From the NCBI RefSeq assembly GCF_052857255.1, contig NC_135505.1, forward strand, positions 53,327,102-53,391,101: 64,000 nt of DNA, written 5' to 3'. The stretch is from Amblyomma americanum (taxonomy: Eukaryota; Arthropoda; Arachnida; Ixodida; Ixodidae). A program made the translations under genes and the position numbers. This document shows, piece after piece, positions 1-10,959 of the stretch; position 1 is the stretch's first letter; every line of letters begins with the position of its first letter. The notes below the pieces were generated by a model, which saw only the letters and a list, made by a program, of their open reading frames with translations, was not told the DNA's origin and made no database searches.

Positions 1-1021
1 GGACAAGAAAAGGTGGCTGCCGATTTCCTCCGGTTGGGTCAGGCCGGAGGTGAAGCTGAGGCCAAAGTGGTGTATTCCCATCGCCAAGGGGCCGTTAATG
101 TCTAAACGATCGCCATCTGCTCAACCACCAGAATCCCCTTTTCCTTGGACACGACGCTGCCACGCATGGCTAAAAACGTGTGCTCGGGTGCGTAGTGGCG
201 CACAGCTCACCATCATCCCCCTGCTGGGGTGTCCCTGCAGATGCTCGGGAAGCCACGGTTTCGCAACTCACTATCATCTGCATGATGCAGATGCTCCAGC
301 GGGGGGAAAGGATGAAGACGGCGGATGAGCGTGAGGACCTGCTGCATTTGGGAAAGAGCAGCTTGTCGAGGGTGGACGTAGCCAAACGTAGGTTTCTGTA
401 ACCTTGGAGAAGGGAAGCTACTGGTATTGAGGAAGAAGGGCACTAAAAGGAGTGGTTTTCAAATCTTTAAAGAAATCATTCAAGGTTTGCTGAAACTGGG
501 GGGGGGGGGGCGCTATAATCAAGACAAGGGGCCAACATCACATAAGAACACCACAAGACACGAGCACAAGGTTTGAACGAAAACATCTTCGACGGAAGTC
601 CGTCTTGTTGGGTTCTTAGATAGTAGAGAAAACTGACGCCAAAAAAAAAAACATTTTCAACTTTACCCAATTTTTCGGTGCACACTCGGTCCTTTCTTCA
701 GGGTTGACAAAATTGTGCCAGCAGCAGCGGGTTGCTGCCTTAGTTCTCCCTTTGTTAGCTTGTGGCGCAGTCCACTAACGTACGCAGAGGGGAGCGTTCC
801 TGGAGTCCTATTCATCGCCGCCTTTGTGAGCCGGATGTGCCATGACTCCACATGTCGCCTCTTGAACAGATTTGGCTCCACAGCCCAGACGCTGACCACC
901 TCGAAGGCTGTACGTTGGTCGGCGCGCTTGCAGTGTTGGCGAGGGGGTGGGAATCTGAATTTATTAACCGGATGTCGGTTTTGTGCTGCCTTATTCTTTT
1001 GTGGAAAACATGATAATAACA
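1..1021. other. Unassigned sequence, no supported gene
   Basis: Several short overlapping frames occur on both strands (up to 156 codons at 715-1185, plus), but none shows a domain I recognise and the frames contradict each other. A 13-base G run lies at 498-510 and an A run near 640. The first 400 bases are richer in GC than the rest and resemble repeat sequence, but I cannot name a family. The 715-1185 frame runs into the tRNA-like arm of the next element, which argues against it being a gene. Confidence 0.4.
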
Positions 1022-1197
1022 AGGGAGTAATTACTCATTGGCATCCACCCAAGCGCAGCCACACGGCTACAAAGGAAAGCTGTAAACAGCTTTCTAAGAA
1101 CTTCGTAGTTAAGGAAAGATTCGTCCTGGTCCGGGGTTCGAACCCGGGACTACTGCTTCACAGGAGCAGTCGCTCTACCAACTGAGCTAACTGGGAC
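1022..1197 (-). repeat. tRNA-derived SINE, left arm
   Basis: On the minus strand a tRNA-like head occupies 1123-1197. It has the A-box-like TTAGCTCAGTTGGTAGAG and the B-box-like GGGTTCGAACCCG, which are the internal RNA polymerase III promoter elements. A body of about 100 bp follows, running outward. The acceptor stem has two mismatched positions and the anticodon arm does not give a normal seven-base loop with T33, so this is a SINE head and not a functional tRNA gene. Its closest partner in the window is the plus-strand copy at 1500-1677. Confidence 0.75.
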
Positions 1198-1499
1198 GGC
1201 AAGCTTATGGTAGGGCAAGAGCGAATTGATCAATAACTCAGAGGTGGGAACAGTGATGGTCAAATCTTTAGGGGAATCCACCAAGGTGGAGTAGATCTGT
1301 AATAAAGGAGTAACCACTCATTGACTGTAGAGGTTTCCTTTGCAGCCATATGGCTGTGGTTTGGTGGATGACGATGAGTAATTAATTACTCCCTTCTTAC
1401 AAATCTACTCCACTTTGGGGGTTTCTATATACGTTTGACCATCACTGTTCCCACTTCGAGTTATTTATAAATTCGCTCTTGCTCTATCATAAGCGTGCC

Positions 1500-1677
1500 G
1501 TCCCGGTTTGTTCAGTTGGCAGAGCGACTGCTCGGGTGAAGCGGTGGTGCCGGGTTCGAACCCTGGACAAGGGTGAATTTTTCTTTAGCTACGAAGTTCC
1601 TGAGTCGCTGTATAAAACCCCTTTGTAGCCATTTGGCTGTGCTGGGGCGGATACCAGTGAGTAATAACTCCTATATT
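1500..1677 (+). repeat. tRNA-derived SINE, right arm
   Basis: The tRNA-like head at 1500-1573 has an A-box-like TTTGTTCAGTTGGCAGAG and a B-box GGGTTCGAACCC. The body to about 1677 (GAATTTTTCTTTAGCTACGA and onward) mirrors the body of the minus-strand copy in the left arm. It is the right arm of the foldback. The acceptor stem is degraded, so it is not called as a tRNA gene. Confidence 0.75.
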
Positions 1678-1884
1678 TCAAAAGAAGATGTGTTCGAATG
1701 TCTGTGCTGGTTGGGCTGGTTGCACAGCCCTGGCCGAATATTCATTCAGCGGTGTTGGTGCCGCCAAACAACCAGTGCATAGGCGTATAAGGAGTGAGCA
1801 CAAGTATCCTGTCAGACCACGTTCTGTAGCGAGGTGGGAGAAGAAGAGACTATGCGAGGATCAGGATGAGAGAGAGAGACAGAT

Positions 1885-2222
1885 AATTGCCGATGAATCT
1901 ACGAGTGTCATCAAGGAAGGATGCAGAGAGCCTAGGTGGCTATGCATCCGTTGCCTCGTGCAAGGAGCTGTTGGAGCGCACGGGTTGCTTGGCGGAAATA
2001 AGCAGTAGATGAAGAGAAGGTATTTTTCTATTTTAGGTTGGAGTCAATGAGAAGGCCTTGGTACTGGACTTTGCTATGCCAGAGAACAGAGGCGCTTTGA
2101 AGACGGAGGTTGGGAAGGCTCTTTTGAGCATCATGAGAAGGGTGGGCAATGATGGCCTCGGATTTGGCTGCAGACTGTGAGAGACCGAGAAAGGCAAGGT
2201 CTTGGGAGACAGCAGTGTGGAT
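1885..2222 (-). pseudogene. LINE reverse transcriptase fragment, thumb region
   Basis: The minus strand from 2222 downward reads about 60 codons without a stop, including LSQSAAKSEAII, then VLWHSKVQYQGLLID, which matches the pattern after the catalytic box of non-LTR RTs (conserved KSE, then YLG-like-ID). After a break it continues with LQQLLARGNGC, a block typical of RNase H-carrying tick and insect LINEs. A stop follows this block and the frame is broken near 2030. Nothing upstream on the same strand continues the RT, so it is a short dead fragment. Confidence 0.6.
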
Positions 2223-2540
2223 TAGAGTACGATATTAAGTTAATGATAAACTGAATATTAGAAAAAAATTAGAAAAATTGTGGATTAGGTGGAACATATA
2301 ATAAAAAATTGAAGAACTATTAGTCTATTCAGCTAACATATTAGATTTAAAGTTAGCTAAACTGGCAGGCGACACCCGAATCTCACATGCAGATGTTAGA
2401 AAATAAGCTCAGATTGTTGGTGGCGGCGGGTGCATGGTGCAGGAATAATTGCATATCACTGGTAGAGCCCTTTGTTCTTCACGGTACCTAATGCAGGCAA
2501 TCATGATGAAATCTAGAAGAGTGCGGCGAGGTGCTGTTTG
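2223..2540. other. AT-rich unassigned sequence
   Basis: Strongly AT-rich spacer (for example the run around 2255-2330) without a usable frame or repeat signature that I recognise. Confidence 0.4.
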
Positions 2541-2660
2541 GTACTACATTATAGGAACAATAACTGCGCAAAAAGGACGGGAAAAAGAAGGTGTTTGTGT
2601 CGTGTGGTTCTTCTTTATTGTCCCATTCTTTTTGCGCAGTTATTCATTGCGATAATGATG
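2541..2660 (+). repeat. Foldback element, hairpin family member 1
   Basis: Arms at 2559-2581 and 2622-2644 are inverted copies with two mismatches over 23 bases (AATAACTGCGCAAAAAGG at the left). A TTGGTAC plus ACAT-like leader lies just upstream, as in the better preserved copies at 4660, 20880 (reverse) and 22610. No target-site duplication could be read here. Confidence 0.5.
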
Positions 2661-3162
2661 AATCAAAAACTCGGTCTCCAAAGTATTTCATCTGCACTGC
2701 CAACTGAAGTGCAGTTGAAATATATAGAGTGTGAAGCCTGTTTACCACTTGAATCCATGTCAGGGTTTCATTGTGAACAGACTGAAAAGACACTGATGGA
2801 ATAAACACTGGACTAGCAGTCCTTCACATGGCCGTCTTTTTTCGCACCTTTTGTCATTATGAGGGATATCTCCTTTCCATAACCACTGTCCACTTATCAT
2901 CAGGTTCTTACGTCCAGAAGCTAGGAGAATCTCTTAGGTTGTTGGGAATATAGCGGTTACATTACAATTGAATCAGACCACTTCTGCTATGTTGAGAATA
3001 CGTATTTTCTACAACTTAAAAAAAGAAGTGTAGCATTGCTCATCAGCAGCTTCTTGTGCAGAGGAACGTAAGTCACAATGCCTTGGATAGGCAATGTGAT
3101 TTACGGTTGCGTATTTCGTTGATATGTTACGATTGGTTTCACTTTTCCTTTCTATGTGGTGA
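2661..3162. other. Unassigned sequence
   Basis: No domain, repeat or splice structure that I can support. An 88-codon plus-strand frame ends at 2804 but overlaps the hairpin element and has no recognisable content. Confidence 0.35.
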
Positions 3163-4560
3163 CCATCACCATCAGCCAGACTGCGCCCACAGCAGGACAA
3201 AGGCCTCTCCCATGTCTCTCAAAATAGCCTTGTCCTGTGCCAGCTGCGGCCGCCTTATCCTTGAAAACTTCTTGATCTCACCCGCCCACCTGACTTCCTG
3301 CCACCCTCTGCTGCGCTTGCCTTCTCTTGGAATCTGGTCTATTGCCCTTAAAAGGGCACAGACAGAAAACTTAAAACATATACAACCGACAAGAATTGTT
3401 TCGTAGGCATAAGAGATGCCTTGTTGCAGGATTTAGTCACACGCATTCAGTGGAACAAATTTTCAGTGTATTTTCAGTTTTCAGTGTTGTATGAGCAGCT
3501 GATTGGTGCATCCGCTCGAATAGTGTGTGTCAGAGTGCACCTGCTCTAAATATTGTCATGTCATTGAACCCAGTGGTTGTTCAGAGAAACAATTAGAGCT
3601 TGCCGGCAACGTCGATTTCACCGGAATGTGGCAGCCCAGGCTGGCAGGTCAAGGTGCGCTCCATAGCTGGCGGCGACCAAGACCGAATCAGCTAGCACAA
3701 AATCGTTCGCACTGGTGTTTAGAGCTCATTTTCATGATTGCTAGGCCCGTAAGCTTCTTTCAAAGCAAAAAGATGGACACCCAAAAACATTGTGTTTGTG
3801 CCCTCTTAACGACAAACAGCTATTTTGCATTCATATTACATGTCCTGCCTAAGGCCATTTGTTCTTAACTGTTCACTGAGGTGTCATAAACCCCTGTTTG
3901 TTCTCTGGCCCACTCTTCTCTTTTCCTGTCTCTTAACGTGACACCTATCATTTTTCTTTCCGTAGCTCAATGAGTTGTGTTCAGTTTAAGTTGAAACTTT
4001 TTTGTTATTCTTCATGTTTTTTCCCTATCAGGGAGTACCAATAAAGTACACCGCTTATATATATTTTTATCTTGAGGAATATTGACGAGGTATCATTCAT
4101 GGTCTGAGAGTGCCTGCAAAATACACTCTCCCCGTACTTAGTCTTCAAGTTACTGCACTCTCAATTTCTGGATCTGCAGTCAGTGTACCTGCCCTAAATA
4201 GATGTATTCTCTTGCCACTTCCAGTGCCTTGCTACAAATCAAACTGCTGTTCTCTTCCGAGACAGTTCAATAATACTTAATTTCCTGCAGATTAATTGTT
4301 AGACCCGCCAATCTGCTTTGCCTGCCCAAGTCATTGATCATGCTTTGCAATTCATCACCTGATCATTGATTCCACAAGGCAATATTACACCTGCAAATTG
4401 CAGATTACTGAGGTATTCTCTATTAACTCTTGTTCCCAGCGGTTCAAGGTTTCTGAATGTTTCCTGTAAACTGGCGGTCAATAGCATTGGAGAGACCGAG
4501 TCCGCCTACCTGACACCCTTCCTTACTGGAATGTTATTGCTTGCAGAAAAGGAAGCATGC
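3163..4560 (-). pseudogene. Decayed RTE-type LINE, RT and C-terminus
   Basis: Three blocks in the right order on the minus strand identify an RTE-like non-LTR retrotransposon. At about 4560-4280, a palm block resembling the family pattern RQGD...EYLSNLQFA is readable across frameshifts. Near 4200-4060, YLGQ is followed by TADPEIESAV. At 3365-3163 the typical RTE tail is present (RRQAQQR region, then a WRDMGEAF-like block) followed by a short (TGATGG)-like 3' end. The segment about 3370-4050 does not align and is probably an insertion or fully decayed. Many stops and shifts make it non-functional. An independent RTE end lies at 19.4-20.2 kb on the other strand. Confidence 0.65.
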
Positions 4561-4659
4561 CAAGGAAATCGCGAGGTACGTGCTGACATATAAGAAGTTT
4601 GAAGATGTCTGTGAACACTGTTATCCTTCATACATCTATTAAATATTCAGTAAGGTAGA

Positions 4660-4780
4660 GATCTGTGGCAGTTGGTACATAGTACTAAGGAAAAAGAAAA
4701 CAGCGGAAGGGCGCAAAAACAGAGCGTATCGTCCTGTGTCCCTCTATGTGTTTGCCTCCTTCCGCTGTTTTTTACTTCGA
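4660..4780 (+). repeat. Foldback element, hairpin family member 2
   Basis: AGTTGGTACAT near 4670 is followed by inverted arms AAAACAGCGGAAGG at 4697-4710 and its exact complement at 4758-4771. The loop of about 47 bases is itself partly palindromic. The leader matches that of the element at 22610, while the hairpin sequence is different. Confidence 0.55.
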
Positions 4781-7700
4781 TCTATTACCGATCTCTATGA
4801 AACAACGCCGTCTTGCGTGAACGACGATGAGCCCGCAACGAGACTCATGCGTGCAAGTTGAAACCAGCGCGTTCAAATTACGCGCCTCTGCAAAGGCTTG
4901 AGTGACAGCACCGCAGGTGGCGACACTGGCGAAACACAGCACGTTTTTTTTTTTTTCAGCAAGAAAGGGAATTAAAAAAATTAAATTTCACGCTTGTAGT
5001 CTTGTGCACTGTTAATATATGTTTAATTAAAAAGGCGCAGTTTCGCTTGAAACAAAATTTTAGCAGTGGCGCTGCATGCGCGTTTTTCCTCCCCCGCATT
5101 TTTTTTTGCGCAGACTCGGGGCTGCGGTGCGCTAAATGAAATATTGTGTAAATGATGATTGTATTGATATTGTTACCAGTTACTGTTATTTTTGTGCTTC
5201 GCTGCGCCTTTCGATGCTTTTTTCGCATGCTGTTAATAGTAATGAAACATAAAATGACATGTTCAGAAAGGCATCCCTGCGGTGTCTTCGAACCTTCCTT
5301 TGGAATGAGCATCATTTCGATAAGTGCAGCAAGACAACTGGCAGTCTTGCCAGTTTTCCGGAAGGTAGAGTTAGTCGATATTGATTTCTCGAATCTCAAC
5401 GTACTTTAGTGCGATTGTGGCAAGTACGGTGCATGCGCTGGAAGGTACCGTACTTGCCGGTCGCGTATGGTCCCCAAACCGCTATGTGAAATAAGCAGGA
5501 ACGACGTCCTTCAAAACATTGAACTCCACGTAACTTAGCGGCTAAAAAAGTATGGTGTGGGTGCATATGAGCTGGTTTGCGCCAAGCTTATATTAGATGT
5601 GCTTTGACTTGAATTTAATGCGAACATGATGCACGTGGCTTTCAGTGGTAGTTCTAGGATAATCGAAACCAACGTTGGGGTTTACACTCCCAACTGACTT
5701 CGGAGGCAACCTTTTTATGCTCTTATTGTTAGTTTACTGCTCGGTAGCGATATTTAATGAGTGGTCAACTGATGGTAAATATTTGCCGACTAATTGAAAG
5801 TGTATGTTTGAAATCTGCTGGCCGCTTCTTTTCTTTCTGGAGTAGAATACTGGTTGGACTAGGACGGAAGCTTTTGCACAAATTGGAAGCTTTGATGAAG
5901 TGGTGCACTCTAGAGCAAAAATGAAATGTGTGATTATTTGTTAGCTGATAGGGTTACATACTCGCTAACATGATCTTTGTAAATGCATTTAACTAAGTGG
6001 TTGTAAAAGCTCTCAGTTGATTTTTTCCTTGTGTATTCTTTTAAAACCGATTAACTGAGCAGAGCCACATTAAAATCTGCGGTTTTTCCTATTTTCTAAG
6101 TTTTTAGGGAAGGCACTGAAACAGCCTTAGTGAAAGAGATGGCGTGGGGTCTTCCTCTGTTCTTGCTCAAGTCTAAATGCACTAAGTTTCATTTGATTGT
6201 CAACATGATTTTGGCCTAATTCAATTGCTTAAGAATATTGTGAATAGCCATTTGGCTTCCCAGTGCTTGTCCCTCTGCCTGTTAAAAGTGTTGGTGTACG
6301 AGATCATCGAGGAAGCCTCTTCGTCCATCTAATCCACTGATAGCTGCCTGCCCCGTGGAAATTCTTAATTCCGCCTTCTTATAACGGCTATGGGTTGTGG
6401 GGCCTCAGAAACACTGGAGTGGAGGCTTGGAACAATACTGCCTAGGGTTCTGTACTTAAATTTTTTAAATAAACACAACAGCATCGAACATGAATTTTTG
6501 GCACAAGTTTCTTGATCAAGGCGTTAAATTGCAAGGAATAAAACAAATTTGGGTGGTCACAGGTTTTTCGACAAATTTGTTAACACGTGTGCAAAGTACT
6601 TTATTCTTATTGTTGATGTTCTAAAAAAGTGTCTTATTGTTCCTTATAGTTGTGAAAATGTTTTCTTTACAAATAATTGCATGAAATGCGTAATGTTTTT
6701 TTATCCTTGTTTGCGTTTTTGTATTCGTACGTGCTAGCACCTCTTCTGCCCCACTTTTAATACTTAGGCGAACTGGATCCGAAACTAGCCTTCAGCTAAG
6801 GATCCGTTCGATATAGATGCATCCTCAAATGACATTAATTTGAAATCTAAACGATGCATGGTTTGATGTTTATTTCTTAAAATACATGAGAAATGCATGC
6901 ATACTCTGATTGGTCATAAGAAATATGCTCTACTGGGTCCTCTCCACCGTCATGTACGGGTCATCACATGTTGCTTTTATGCAGTCCAGCTCCGTGCACT
7001 TTGATGCAATGCTCTTTCATGCTTCTCAGAAAGGGCTGTATTTATTTTGTTCTGGCATCTTTTAAGGAGATCACTCTTGCATTTTGGTATTGTTCAGAAT
7101 ATAGTCATTTAAATCTATAAGGAACCTTCAGGATTCATGCAATGAATTGAACTCGTACAGCAGTGTGTATGAAGTCAGTAAAAGTACCGTTATTTTTGAG
7201 TGTACAAAATAAATTTCTACCTTTTGCATGTTGGCTTTTATTGTTCAGAAGGTATTAATTGCTGCTAGGAGAGGATGCAGTTTAGAAGAGGCTTTTGAAT
7301 GCCTCATTGCTGTTTTATGTACTGTCTGGCATGCTAAACTTTGCAGCAGTGTGCAAAATATGAGAGCATATTTACTTATCGCCAAAAAAAAAAACAGGAC
7401 AAAAAATGTGCTTCAGTCGACCAAGATGTTTAATTCTGTACACCAGTGTGATACCTCGCTCCTCTGCTTATTAATATAATACCGCTCTAAACAAATCTAA
7501 CAAGTTGTTTTCCAATCACACTTTTCAAAAGACGCTAATTAATAACGAACAATTTCAGACCAGTGTTAACGAAAGCAATAACTCTGCAAACAAATAAAAC
7601 GTCAGTTTCCCAGGTAATCAGCAATTAAATGTATGCGAGTGTTCTTAACTATGTTGAAGTCTGGGTTTATGAACAATTTATATACCACACATCATTGTTA

Positions 7701-7839
7701 TCCACCCTGTAATTTCGTATAGACCCCATTATTATAGATCCTGCTGGGGTCAGAAAAATTGAGATGTCACCTCCATTCGGAGTGGACATCAACTTTAAAC
7801 TTCTAAAAATATGAAAGCTTATAGAACTTTCATTCTTTT
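4781..7839. other. AT-rich intergenic or intronic sequence, no gene seen
   Basis: About 3 kb of AT-rich sequence. The longest frames (147 codons minus at 4956-5399, 85 plus at 5152-5409) overlap each other, are rich in codons expected from AT-rich noise and show no domain. A small hairpin is present at 6769-6780 / 6800-6810 around GGATCC. I see nothing else that I can support. Confidence 0.4.
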
Positions 7840-8890
7840 CTCAACTTTTTGAGGAATCTTTTGAGAATGGAAGTTTCCTCAATGAGTGGAAGGTGGGCAG
7901 GGTGGCTTCCTAGCACAAGTCTGGAGACATTCTTCTAATAACTGCTCACTCATTTCATATACTAGCATCCCCTATGGGATCATCTACTCTCTACCTTGCA
8001 AGCTTTCTAGAGTCAAATTCCTTTCTCATTTATTGCCAGCAAGGGTTTCATAAAATATTTTCATGTAAAACACAGCTTCTTTGTGCTACACACGATGGGC
8101 ATTTTATCTTGGACAGGGTGCTGTGGCAGACTACATATTTCTCGAGCTCTCAAAAGCCTTTGGCAAAGTTTCACAACAATTACTTCGTTTCAATTTTAGT
8201 AATCTCAATCTCGACACTAAAGGTATTTCATGGCTACAGTGTTTCCTCACCAATCGTTCTCAATTTGTGACTGCAGATCAAACTACCTCCTGTTCCTCTC
8301 CTGTAGGCTCAGGCACTCCCCAGGATTCAGTTTCTGAGCCCTGATTTTTATCATTTATGTAAATGACTTTGCTAATAGTGTTGCTTCTCTGTGCTTTTGC
8401 CGTTTACTGCAATATTTACAGTTAAATTAACAGCGACTCTTACGCTTCTGTTTTTGAATCAAGTATTAACCAAGTTTTTAAATGCTTAACACATGGAACT
8501 TAGCATGAGTAAGTGTGAACACACATGTTTCGCAACGTCGCATCGTAACAGCCACCCCTGGAAACTGTCCTTGTACAAATACCTCAGTGTGCACACAACT
8601 TCTCAATTCTCTGAGAAATTGCATTTTAGATTTCCTGCTAATAATGATAACCGTACGCTAGGGTATCTACATCGGAAAAGTTGCCTTTCCTCTAGTTAGT
8701 AAAATTGCTTCTTTAAAATACATTTGTCCGATCTAACTTTTAATATACACGTTCAGTCTGTGGCAGATCACTATCTTTTAAATTTGTGCAAAACCAAGTG
8801 TTGCAATTCATGCTTTTAAGTTATCACTACAGCTGCAGTTATATGACTATAAAGTCTACCTTGTTATTGCCACTGCTTTCATACCACTGA
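7840..8890 (+). pseudogene. CR1-like LINE reverse transcriptase remnant
   Basis: Across frameshifts, the plus strand carries the RT blocks of CR1-like LINEs in order. A WKVGRV-like block lies near 7890. SFLESNSFLIYCQQGF lies near 8005-8050. FLELSKAFGKVS near 8140 corresponds to the first catalytic D block, with D replaced by S in the usual D-x-x-KAFD pattern. FLTNRSQFV lies near 8250, and a GTPQDSVSEP equivalent of GVPQGSVLGP near 8310. After a broken YADD region, a CTIKSTLLLPLLS-like thumb end is seen near 8850-8880. Stops and shifts are frequent, so it is dead. It ends abruptly where another LINE begins. Confidence 0.7.
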
Positions 8891-10283
8891 AGAATGTCTC
8901 CCATAAACGCTCGGGCATGCGAGAAGAAGAGACGCTAAAGCTGGTCAAGAGCCTGGTGATCAGCCGAGTCACCTACAGTCTTCCATACTACAACCAAATC
9001 AAAAGCGAAATCCAATAGATTGATGGGATTATACGCAAAGCATACAAAATAGCACTCCATCTACCGCAATGCACATCCACAGAGAAGCTTTTAGCATTAG
9101 GACTTCATAACAACTTTGAAGAACTGAGAGAGGCACAACACGTCGCCCAGTTGCAGAGACTACAGCGGACGCCGTCTGGCAGGAAGCTTCTGCAGAAGTT
9201 GGGATGCAATGAACAAATACAAGCAATCAAGCGAACCGCGACTATCCCGGACGGCATACGGGGCACAATTAGAGTGACCCCCATCCCCAAGAACATGGAC
9301 CCCAACCTACACGAAGAACGCAGAAAGGCGAGAGCCGAGTACATCCAAAAATCACTAGCCCGCCAGACAACAACGGTGTATGTGGACGCAGCCACATATC
9401 CCAGAAGGACGGGACAAAACAACCCCAAAGCGGTAGCGGCTGTGATTAACTCGGACATGCGGGAAATCATCAGCGCGTCGCTACGGGACTGCACGGTAGT
9501 CGAGTCTGAAGAAGTGGCCGTCGCTCTAGCGGCAGCGGAGGGCTACCGGACTAAGCGATCCGTAACAATACTAACCGACTCTCAAACGGCATGCCGAAAC
9601 TTCATGTTAGAAAAAATAGGTCACAGAGCGCTCCGCATACTCCGCTCTGGGGACCGACCCCCACAAAGCACAGAAGAAGAACCAATAAAACATACGATAG
9701 TATGGACGCTGGGACACGCGGGAGTGGAAGGCAACCAAGCGGTCGACAGGGTAGCTTGAGGGTACATTTTCTACCGAGCTCCCTCCACAAGCGACCTCGA
9801 GGAAGCCGAACTTGTCCCTAGAGATTACTCGGCAATCTTAAATCACTACAAGGGCTGCAGGAAACGGTACCCTCCACCACCTAAATCTCACTCTAGGTAA
9901 GACGCCGTCGCCTGGAGGCTGCTACAGACGGGCTCATACCCGAATCTAAATACACTCAACAAAATACAACCCACACAATATACAGACAAATGCCCATGGT
10001 GCCATGAAACACCCACGCTCTATCACATAACGTGGGCCGGCCAGAAAATAGATGTGGCACTAAAAATACCAAACCCGAGTGCGGAGCAATAAGAAGGAAT
10101 ACTCTCGAGCGACCGTCAGGACGTCCAACTTGGACTAATCTGGCGAGCACAGCTGGCAGTGGCATCCAGCGGAGCCCTGGACTAGGGGCAGGCGACCATT
10201 GCTAAGAAGGCGGACGACACACCTGACTCTGCCAAATTTCTCTTACTCTCTAGAGCTCAATAAACGTTTTCCTTCCTTCCTTC
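8891..10283 (+). pseudogene. RNase H-carrying LINE, 3' part of ORF2 and 3' end
   Basis: The frame starts in the RT C-terminal region (ETLKLVKSLVISRVTY, then LREAQHVAQLQRLQ) and continues into an RNase H domain. There, VYVDAATYP supplies the first acidic residue, ESEEVAVALA the glutamate, ILTDSQTAC the next aspartate, and IVWTLGHAGVEGN-AVD the last block. A longer stretch (9151-9759) is open for 202 codons. Downstream are a Cys/His cluster (CPWCHETPTLYH near 9990) and a WRAQLAVASSGALD end near 10180. In-frame stops occur near 9016 and at 9757. The 3' end carries AATAAA at about 10260 and a CTTCC repeat. 5' truncation at 8891 against the CR1 remnant fits target-primed insertion or deletion. Confidence 0.8.
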
Positions 10284-10333
10284 GCTTATATCTGTTTCAC
10301 AAGATCTACTATACCAATCCTCTCCTTAAGAGG

Positions 10334-10892
10334 GGCCGCTGCGGTGGCTCAGTGGATAGGGCACTCGGTTGCTGAACCGAAATACGCTGGATTGATCTTG
10401 GCTGTGGCGGGCGAATTTCGATAGAGGAGAAACTCTGGACCAGCTGCGGTGGCTCAGTGGTTAGGGCGCTAGACTCCTGATCTGGAGTTCCCGGGTTCGA
10501 ACCCGACCGCGGCTGCGTTTTTATGGAGGAAAAACGCTAAGGCGCTCATGTGCTGTGCGATGTCAGTGCACGTTAAAAATACCCAGGTGGTCGAAATTAT
10601 TCCGGAGCCCTCCACACGGCGCCTCTCGCTTGCTTTCTTCTTTCACTACCGCCTTCATCTTTTTCCTTACGGCACGGTTCAGGTGTCCAACGATATGATA
10701 CAGATACTGCGCCATTTCTCTTCCCCCAAAACCAAATAAAAAAACTAAAAAACTCTGGAGGCACGTGTACTGTGTGATATCACTGTATGTTAAGAACCCC
10801 AGGTGACCAAAATTTCCGGAGCCCTACACCACAGCGTCCCTCATAGCCTGGTTCGCTTTGGAGCGTTGAACCCCCGTAAGTCGTAAACCATC
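10334..10892 (+). repeat. Outer tRNA-derived SINE, split by a second SINE
   Basis: The 5' half (10334-10429) starts GGCCGCTGCGGTGGCTCAGT, a tRNA-like A-box region. The 3' half (10760-10892) resumes with GGCACGTGTACTGTGTGATA and ends near GTAAACCATCC. The two halves join cleanly if 10440-10759 is removed. This subfamily has the GAGGAGAAACTCTGGA junction box and a different 3' body from the inner SINE. Confidence 0.85.
10440..10749 (+). repeat. Full-length tRNA-derived SINE nested in the outer SINE
   Basis: The head has TGGCTCAGTGGTTAGGGCGC (A box) and GGGTTCGAACCC (B box). It is followed by the common body (GTGCTGTGCGATGTCAGTGC, CAGGTGGTCGAAATTATTCC, GGTTCAGGTGTCCAACGAT) and an A-rich tail AAATAAAAAAACTAAAA. 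Target-site duplications AAACTCTGGA at 10430-10439 and 10750-10759 flank it exactly. This is the most complete SINE in the window and the reference for the truncated copies elsewhere. Its layout resembles the ixodid SINE called Ruka (identification from memory). Confidence 0.9.
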
Positions 10893-10959
10893 CTGAGAGC
10901 TGGCTGCAAACTACCCCTACACGTTTCAGACAGCAGCGATCATCTCCACAAAATAGGTG

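Larger units (their letters stand above)
1022..1677. repeat. 656 bp foldback: two SINE-like arms head to head
   Basis: The sequence is an imperfect palindrome about 656 bp long centred on CAGCCATATGGCTG at 1343-1356. Reading outward, both arms contain a box related to GGAGTAATTACTC, a CATCACTGTTCCCAC-like stretch, an AAGAGCGAAT-like stretch, a tRNA-like head, and a shared SINE body ending in a second GGAGTAATTACTC-like box. The left arm is the reverse complement of the right with frequent mismatches, so the structure is old. It could be an inverted duplication of one SINE-containing segment or a foldback transposon that absorbed a SINE. Confidence 0.8.

Noticed and set aside
498..510. G13 run as a regulatory quadruplex
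   Set aside because: A single homopolymer without other G runs nearby. Length may also be a sequencing artefact.
1123..1197. Possible functional tRNA gene on the minus strand
   Set aside because: A and B boxes are good, but the acceptor stem has mismatches, the anticodon loop is irregular, a SINE body follows directly, and a second degraded copy is in the other arm.
4956..5399. 147-codon minus-strand ORF as a gene
   Set aside because: AT-rich composition, an overlapping ORF on the other strand, no domain, no neighbours and no repeat in other copies. Best explained as chance.
9105..9494. 129-codon minus ORF over the RNase H LINE
   Set aside because: It is the antisense shadow of a clearly recognisable RT/RNase H sequence on the plus strand.
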